NCBI GenBank assembly: GCA_020217035.1
Contig: JAIWOG010000222.1
Coordinates: 1 to 10,000 of the forward strand
Reading direction: 5' to 3'
From: Magnetospirillum sp.
GTDB taxonomy: Bacteria > Pseudomonadota > Alphaproteobacteria > Rhodospirillales > Magnetospirillaceae
DNA: 10,000 nt
Part shown: one piece after another, positions 7,005-10,000 of the stretch
Numbering within the stretch: the stretch's first letter is position 1
Layout: the number at the start of each line of letters is the position of its first letter
Made by a program: the position numbers and the translations under genes
The notes under the pieces: model-generated
What the model was told of the DNA's origin: nothing
The model's database searches: none
The model's input: the letters and a program-made list of their open reading frames with translations, nothing else

Positions 7005-8033
7005 CTATTCCTCTTGAACGATGACGCCGTACCAGCCCAGACCCTGATAGGTCTCGTAGCCTGGGGTCAGGGCATAGGCCACCACGGTGCCGTCCATGTC
7101 CTGATAGCAGCCGCGGTCGCCTTGGGTGGTGCGCAGCGGGAACTTTTCCGCCAGCAGGCCGCGACGGGCCGAATCGGCGATGATGCGATGGTCGCGGTCG
7201 ATGATCAGGCAGCGGCTTTTCATTTTTTCCTGGGGCGACAGGCGCACGCCTTCGACGATGGTCTGGCCTTGGCTTTCCCAGTCGAAGAAGATGCCCAAGG
7301 CCCCCAGCGGCTTGCCGTCGGCTTCGCCGCCTTCGCGGATGGCGGTGGCGTAGGTGGCGACCAGGGCGCCGCCCAGGCCACCTTCACGGCTGATGTCGGC
7401 GACGGCGAAGTCGTTGCCCGACTGGGTGGCCATGGCGTCCCGGAACCACGCCTGACGCGACACGTCGGTGCCGATGGCATTGGGATAACGGTCGGGACGG
7501 CCGTTGGCGACCACGCGGCCCGCGGCGTCCGCCACCCACAGGTCCAAGTAGACGGTGTAGGAATCCAAGATGACGCCCAGACGCTTGCTGGCATGGGCGG
7601 CCTTGGTGGGATCGGTCAGGCAATCGACCACCGCCGAATCGGTGGCCCACCAGCGCACGTCGCAGGATCGTTCGTAAAGGTTGCGGTCGGCGATTTCCAC
7701 CGCGTTGTGGGCCAAGTCGGCCAGACGTTCACCACGGACTTGGCGCACTTCCTCGGCCAAGGCGCGGCCAAAGCCGGACAGGCTGTCCAACTTGCCGCGC
7801 AACTCGCCGCGCAGGGAATCGGTCAGTTCGGCGATTTCCGACGAAATCGCCTTCACTTCGTCGGCGACCACGGCGAAGCCACGGCCCAACTGGCCGACGC
7901 GTTGCGCTTCGATCGAGGCGTTCAAGGCAAGCATCCTGGATCTGCGGGTAATGCCATGAATGCGGTCGATCTTTTGATCAGTGACCGCGGCGACGGTTCC
8001 GGTTATTTCCAGCAGATGCTCGACAGATGCCAT
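7005..8033 (-). CDS. Soluble chemoreceptor-like protein: short MCP signalling segment plus Cache-like sensor domain
   Basis: The ATG at 8033 is preceded by GGGGAA with 6 bases spacing and gives 342 residues; longer in-frame starts at 8072 and 8153 lack a ribosome site. Residues 22-62 resemble the tip and ascending arm of the methyl-accepting chemotaxis protein hairpin: MLALNASIEAQRVGQ (34-48), then LGRGFAVVADEVKAIS (49-64). That is the conserved CheA/CheW-contacting region, but the descending arm before it is missing, as are HAMP and any membrane segment. After a helical stretch, residues about 125-340 look like a Cache-type small-molecule domain: DLWVADAAGRVVANGRPDRYP (164-184), QAWFRDAM (194-201), GALGIFFDWE (244-253), CLIIDRDHRIIADS (275-288), YETYQGLGWYGVIVQ (326-340). 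Cache domains are usually periplasmic and N-terminal; here the order is reversed and nothing suggests export. It may dock in cytoplasmic receptor arrays or act outside chemotaxis. No C-terminal CheR-binding pentapeptide is present. Confidence 0.82.
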   Translation of the reverse strand: MASVEHLLEITGTVAAVTDQKIDRIHGITRRSRMLALNASIEAQRVGQLGRGFAVVADEVKAISSEIAELTDSLRGELRGKLDSLSGFGRALAEEVRQVRGERLADLAHNAVEIADRNLYERSCDVRWWATDSAVVDCLTDPTKAAHASKRLGVILDSYTVYLDLWVADAAGRVVANGRPDRYPNAIGTDVSRQAWFRDAMATQSGNDFAVADISREGGLGGALVATYATAIREGGEADGKPLGALGIFFDWESQGQTIVEGVRLSPQEKMKSRCLIIDRDHRIIADSARRGLLAEKFPLRTTQGDRGCYQDMDGTVVAYALTPGYETYQGLGWYGVIVQEE

Positions 8034-8108
8034 AGTGTTCCCCGTGCGCAAAGTGTGCGTTGCAGCATCCATAACACGACTGTCATGGAAGTGAACAAAA
8101 AAAATGCA

Positions 8109-8160
8109 GCATACCGCGCATGGGTAGTATGCCTTATAATTGGGCATTCCCACGGCGAAA
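8109..8160 (-). promoter_or_regulatory. Candidate promoter and overlapping dyad upstream of the chemoreceptor-like gene
   Basis: On the minus strand TATAAG (8138-8133) matches a -10 element in five of six positions, with a weak TTTCGC (8160-8155) 16 bases upstream as -35. Just downstream, around the expected start of transcription, lies a perfect inverted repeat GCATAC (8109-8114) / GTATGC (8127-8132) with a 12-base spacer, a plausible operator. The plus strand reads TATAAT at 8135-8140 over the same bases, so a plus-strand promoter into the G-rich element is also possible. Confidence 0.35.
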
Positions 8161-8187
8161 TTGCGGAATAGGCTTTTGGATGTAAAA

Positions 8188-8276
8188 GGGGGCTCTTGGC
8201 GTTTCCAGGGGGTGCCGGGGGACGGGGGACAGGGGGAGATTTCCCAAGCAGGACCGAAGGTCCAAACGCCAAGAGC
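8188..8276. repeat. 13-bp inverted repeat enclosing a four-run GGGGG G-quadruplex motif and a small hairpin
   Basis: GCTCTTGGCGTTT (8192-8204) and AAACGCCAAGAGC (8264-8276) are perfect inverted repeats separated by 59 bases. Between them the plus strand has four GGGGG runs at 8208-8212, 8217-8221, 8224-8228 and 8232-8236, with loops of 4, 2 and 3 bases; a fifth run (8188-8192) overlaps the left arm. Next to the right arm is a perfect hairpin GGACC-GAA-GGTCC (8251-8263). No credible protein is encoded here. The element could be a structured small RNA, the end of a short non-autonomous mobile element, or an intergenic repeat family. No flanking target duplication is evident. Confidence 0.75.
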
Positions 8277-8300
8277 GCCGCGACTGTGCCATCGCGGCGC
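8275..8300. repeat. Strong GC hairpin next to the G-quadruplex element
   Basis: GCGCCGCGA (8275-8283) pairs perfectly over 9 bp with TCGCGGCGC (8292-8300) around an 8-base loop. It shares two bases with the right arm of the 13-bp repeat. Read on the minus strand it lies about 109 bases after the rpsU stop and is followed by TCTTGGCGTTT, so it could be a T-poor backup terminator. Read on the plus strand it could be the 3' end of a small RNA from the TATAAT at 8135. No true T-run follows on either strand. The rest of the gap (8301-8381) holds only a 6-bp pair, CTGTCC (8331-8336) / GGACAG (8354-8359). Confidence 0.5.
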
Positions 8301-8381
8301 CCTGGTGCAATTGACTTTGGTCAGCTCTTGCTGTCCTGCCGCAGGTTAAACGCGGACAGGCGTAGAGGAGGCTTGCCAAGG

Positions 8382-8402
8382 GCCGCCGTCAATCGCGGCG
8401 GC
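8382..8402 (-). terminator. Candidate T-poor terminator hairpin of rpsU
   Basis: GCCGCCG (8382-8388) pairs with CGGCGGC (8396-8402) around a 7-base loop, beginning 6 bases after the rpsU stop codon on the minus strand. The sequence beyond it (CCTTGGCAAGCC) lacks a T-run, so it may act as an mRNA 3'-end stabiliser or a weak terminator. Confidence 0.45.
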
Positions 8403-8408
8403 GAATCC

Positions 8409-8612
8409 TTAGAAGCCTTCGCGCTCCAGGCGCTTGCGCTCGAGCTTGCGGGCGCGGCGCACGGCCTCGGCCTTTTCGCGAGCGCGCTTTTCCGAGGGCT
8501 TCTCGTAGTTGCGGCGCAGCTTCATTTCACGGAACACGCCCTCGCGCTGCATCTTCTTCTTGAGCGCCTTCAGGGCCTGGTCGACGTTGTTGTCACGGAC
8601 GAGAACTTGCAC
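8409..8612 (-). CDS. rpsU: 30S ribosomal protein bS21
   Basis: This 67-residue basic protein of the small ribosomal subunit sits near the 3' end of 16S rRNA and helps initiation. It aligns over its whole length with alphaproteobacterial bS21: [20 protein letters not shown] at the start, then [20 protein letters not shown] (23-42) and a C-terminal Arg/Lys/Glu helix with [10 protein letters not shown]. The start is a GTG at 8612, since translation from there reproduces the family N-terminus. A strong GAGGAG (8630-8625) lies upstream but 12 bases away, longer than usual. It is monocistronic here, divergent from coq9. Confidence 0.97.
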   Translation of the reverse strand: MQVLVRDNNVDQALKALKKKMQREGVFREMKLRRNYEKPSEKRAREKAEAVRRARKLERKRLEREGF

Positions 8613-8721
8613 GTTACTTCACAGCTCCTCTACGCTGAATAGCAACCCGGCGCACGACAGGTCATGCCGTCCGGGAGGGCGATCTGATACCACAGTGGGC
8701 AGGCTTTGAAAAGAGAATTAC

Positions 8722-8736
8722 ACATCATCTTGATGT
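8722..8736. promoter_or_regulatory. Perfect 15-bp dyad in the rpsU-coq9 divergent promoter region
   Basis: ACATCA (8722-8727) and TGATGT (8731-8736) are perfect inverted repeats with a 3-base spacer, in the AT-richest part of the 183-base gap between rpsU and coq9. TTGAAA (8706-8711) upstream could be a plus-strand -35, but no good -10 matches it; on the minus strand TATCAG (8689-8684) is a possible weak -10 for rpsU. The dyad has the size of a dimeric repressor operator. The IclR gene next to coq9 is one possible binder, which is inference only. Confidence 0.4.
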
Positions 8737-8795
8737 TCTCGACGCGGGCGCCCAACTGGGTTAGGTAAAGACAGGCGGAAACAGAGGTCAAGGCC

Positions 8796-9425
8796 ATGGA
8801 CTTTCAAGACATTCGCGACCGGCTGATCATGGCGGCGCTGCCGCACGCGGTGTTCGACGGCTGGACCATGAAAACCCTGACCCAGGCGGCTTTCGACCTG
8901 GACCTGGATTTGTCCCTGGCCGAACGCGCCTTCATGGGCGGCCCGGCCGAGGCGGTGGCCCATTTCGCCGATCTGGGCGACCGGTTGATGCTGGCCGACT
9001 GCCTGGAGATGGATTTTCCCAACATGCGGACCCATCAAAAGGTCCGCGCCCTGATCAAGGCGCGGTTGAGCCGTTGGGCGCCGCACCGCGAAGCCCTGCG
9101 CCGAGCCTTGTCGGTACTGGCCTTGCCGCACAACATGGCCCTGGCCGCAAAGGTCACCGCCAATACGGTGGACACTATCTGGCGGGCCGCCGGCGACACT
9201 TCCGCTGATTTTTCCTGGTACACCCGCCGCGCCAGCCTGGGGGCCGTCTACACCGCCACCCTGATGTATTGGCTGGACGACCCGTCCGAGGATTGCGTCG
9301 ACACCTGGGCCTTCCTGGACCGCCGTCTGGCCGATGTGGGCCGGGTGCACAAGACCCGCGAGAAGCTGACCAACATGATCGCGGGGTTGAAGCTGCCCAA
9401 GATGATTCCGGGACGGCGGGCTTAA
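8796..9425 (+). CDS. coq9: COQ9 family protein (ubiquinone biosynthesis lipid-binding protein)
   Basis: This 209-residue all-helical protein belongs to the COQ9 family. In mitochondria COQ9 has a TetR-like fold, binds isoprenoid lipids and presents quinone intermediates to the hydroxylase COQ7; in alphaproteobacteria a similar role in ubiquinone synthesis is expected. Family stretches visible: ALPHAVFDGWT (14-24), RLSRWAPHREALRRALSVLAL (90-110), NTVDTIWRAAGDTS (123-136), DFSWYTRRASLGAVYTATL (138-156), YWLDDPSED (158-166) and FLDRRLADV (173-181). The C-terminus (MIAGLKLPKMIPGRRA) could be an amphipathic membrane-touching helix. The ATG at 8796 has AGAGG (8783-8787) 8 bases upstream. Divergent from rpsU; its stop codon overlaps that of the convergent IclR gene. 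Confidence 0.93.
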   Translation: MDFQDIRDRLIMAALPHAVFDGWTMKTLTQAAFDLDLDLSLAERAFMGGPAEAVAHFADLGDRLMLADCLEMDFPNMRTHQKVRALIKARLSRWAPHREALRRALSVLALPHNMALAAKVTANTVDTIWRAAGDTSADFSWYTRRASLGAVYTATLMYWLDDPSEDCVDTWAFLDRRLADVGRVHKTREKLTNMIAGLKLPKMIPGRRA

Positions 9426-10000
9426 ATCCGCCGCGCCGATCCCAGGCGTTCCGACAATTGGTTGGCGGCCTGTTTCAGCTCGCGCACCACCGGGCCATCG
9501 GCGGACATGTCGAACATGCCCTGGATGCCGACCACCAGCATGGTCAGGGTGATGGTTCCGGCGGCGTTGAACACCGGGGCGCCGATGGCTTCGACGCCGG
9601 GCACCAGGTGATAGCCGGACACCGTGCTGATGCCTTGCTGACGGATGCGTTCGAACATGGAATCGATGGCGGGCCAATCGTGCGCGTCGGCGGGGGCGCG
9701 GCCGTCCCGCAACTCGGCCTCGATCAGGTGGGAAACCTGTTCGCGCGGCAGGTAGGCGCCGAAAATCTGCCCCGAGGCCGAGGACAGCACGTCCAAGGCG
9801 GTGCCGGTGACCACGTTGACGGTGATGGCGCGGCGCGGCCGCTCGTCGCGCACGATGATCGGGCCGTTGTCGCTCCACACCGACAGCGCCGTGGTCTCGT
9901 TGACCCGGTCGCGCAATTCGGCGATGGCGTTCAGGCCCAGTTGCACGCGGTCCAGGCGGTCGATGGCGGCCAGTCCCACATGCAGGGCCAAAGGCCCAAG
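9422..10000 (-). CDS. IclR family transcriptional regulator, C-terminal effector domain (truncated by window edge)
   Basis: The frame is open from the window edge (base 10000) to a TAA at 9424-9422, giving 192 residues that lack the N-terminal winged helix. The first residues, LGPLALHVGLAAIDRLD, match the linker where IclR proteins leave the DNA-binding domain. The rest is the effector-binding fold: TTALSVWSDNGPIIVRDE (33-50 counted from the TTG at 9991), SASGQIFGAYLP (71-82), IRQQGISTVSGYHLVPG (115-131), then EAIGAPVFNAAGTITLTMLVVG (133-154). IclR regulators bind short palindromes as dimers or tetramers and respond to small aromatic or carboxylic metabolites; the ligand here cannot be told. 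A TTG at 9991 is an internal codon, not the start. It converges on coq9 with overlapping stop codons. Confidence 0.9.
   Translation of the reverse strand, partial: LGPLALHVGLAAIDRLDRVQLGLNAIAELRDRVNETTALSVWSDNGPIIVRDERPRRAITVNVVTGTALDVLSSASGQIFGAYLPREQVSHLIEAELRDGRAPADAHDWPAIDSMFERIRQQGISTVSGYHLVPGVEAIGAPVFNAAGTITLTMLVVGIQGMFDMSADGPVVRELKQAANQLSERLGSARRI

Noticed and set aside
6837..8171. 444-codon plus-strand open frame across the kinase end and the chemoreceptor-like gene
   Set aside because: It crosses the terminator hairpin at 6970-7002 and is a shadow of two well-supported genes.
8188..8276. SRP (4.5S) RNA gene, because it starts GGGGGCTCT and contains AAGCAG
   Set aside because: The conserved SRP Alu-free core (asymmetric loop with GGTCAGG and GGAAGGAAGCAG in order) is absent; only short chance similarities remain.
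8196..8642. 148-codon plus-strand open frame opposite rpsU
   Set aside because: It starts inside the G-rich inverted repeat and reads antisense to rpsU; no homology recognised.
8722..8740. FNR/Anr box near coq9
   Set aside because: Only a TTGAT half-site is present; the consensus TTGAT-N4-ATCAA spacing and orientation are not met.
8718..9878. 386-codon minus-strand open frame opposite coq9
   Set aside because: Shadow of coq9 and out of frame with the IclR gene; Arg/Gly/His-rich translation with no family motifs.

Overview
The window looks like chromosomal DNA of a GC-rich alphaproteobacterium, probably a Rhodospirillales member close to Magnetospirillum or Rhodospirillum. Three things point there: the transhydrogenase split into pntAA-pntAB-pntB as in Rhodospirillum rubrum, an alphaproteobacterial bS21 beside a COQ9 ubiquinone-biosynthesis gene, and large soluble PAS/GAF sensor proteins. 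I assign no species. No transposase, integrase, phage gene, tRNA, rRNA or CRISPR array was seen.

Layout, left to right. (1) 1-371, minus strand: the N-terminus of a membrane-anchored CHASE2 sensor protein, cut by the window edge. (2) 372-759: a 388-base divergent intergenic region. Its pnt-proximal part (about 570-720) is rich in nested inverted repeats and may be a structured leader or control region. (3) 760-3714, plus strand: the pntAA-pntAB-pntB operon for proton-translocating NAD(P) transhydrogenase, closed by a strong intrinsic terminator at 3738-3770. (4) 3890-6970, plus strand: a 1026-residue soluble sensor histidine kinase with five PAS-like segments and one GAF domain, and no receiver domain or response-regulator gene beside it. 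(5) 7005-8033, minus strand: a soluble 342-residue protein joining a short chemoreceptor-type signalling segment to a Cache-like sensor domain. It converges on the kinase gene across a shared terminator hairpin. (6) 8034-8408: a 375-base intergenic region with a dyad near a candidate promoter, a 13-bp perfect inverted repeat enclosing four GGGGG runs (a strong G-quadruplex motif), and several hairpins. (7) 8409-8612, minus strand: rpsU. (8) 8796-9425, plus strand: a COQ9 family gene, divergent from rpsU. (9) 9422-10000, minus strand: the effector domain of an IclR-type regulator, cut by the window edge; its stop codon overlaps that of coq9.

Functionally, the pnt operon (NADPH supply driven by the proton gradient) and coq9 (ubiquinone synthesis) both serve respiratory and redox metabolism, and rpsU serves translation. 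The CHASE2 protein, the PAS/GAF kinase and the chemoreceptor-like Cache protein are signalling genes whose partners lie outside the window. I found no clear new multi-gene system. The least explained elements are the G-quadruplex/inverted-repeat locus at 8188-8300, the structured region upstream of pntAA, and the reduced chemoreceptor-Cache architecture.
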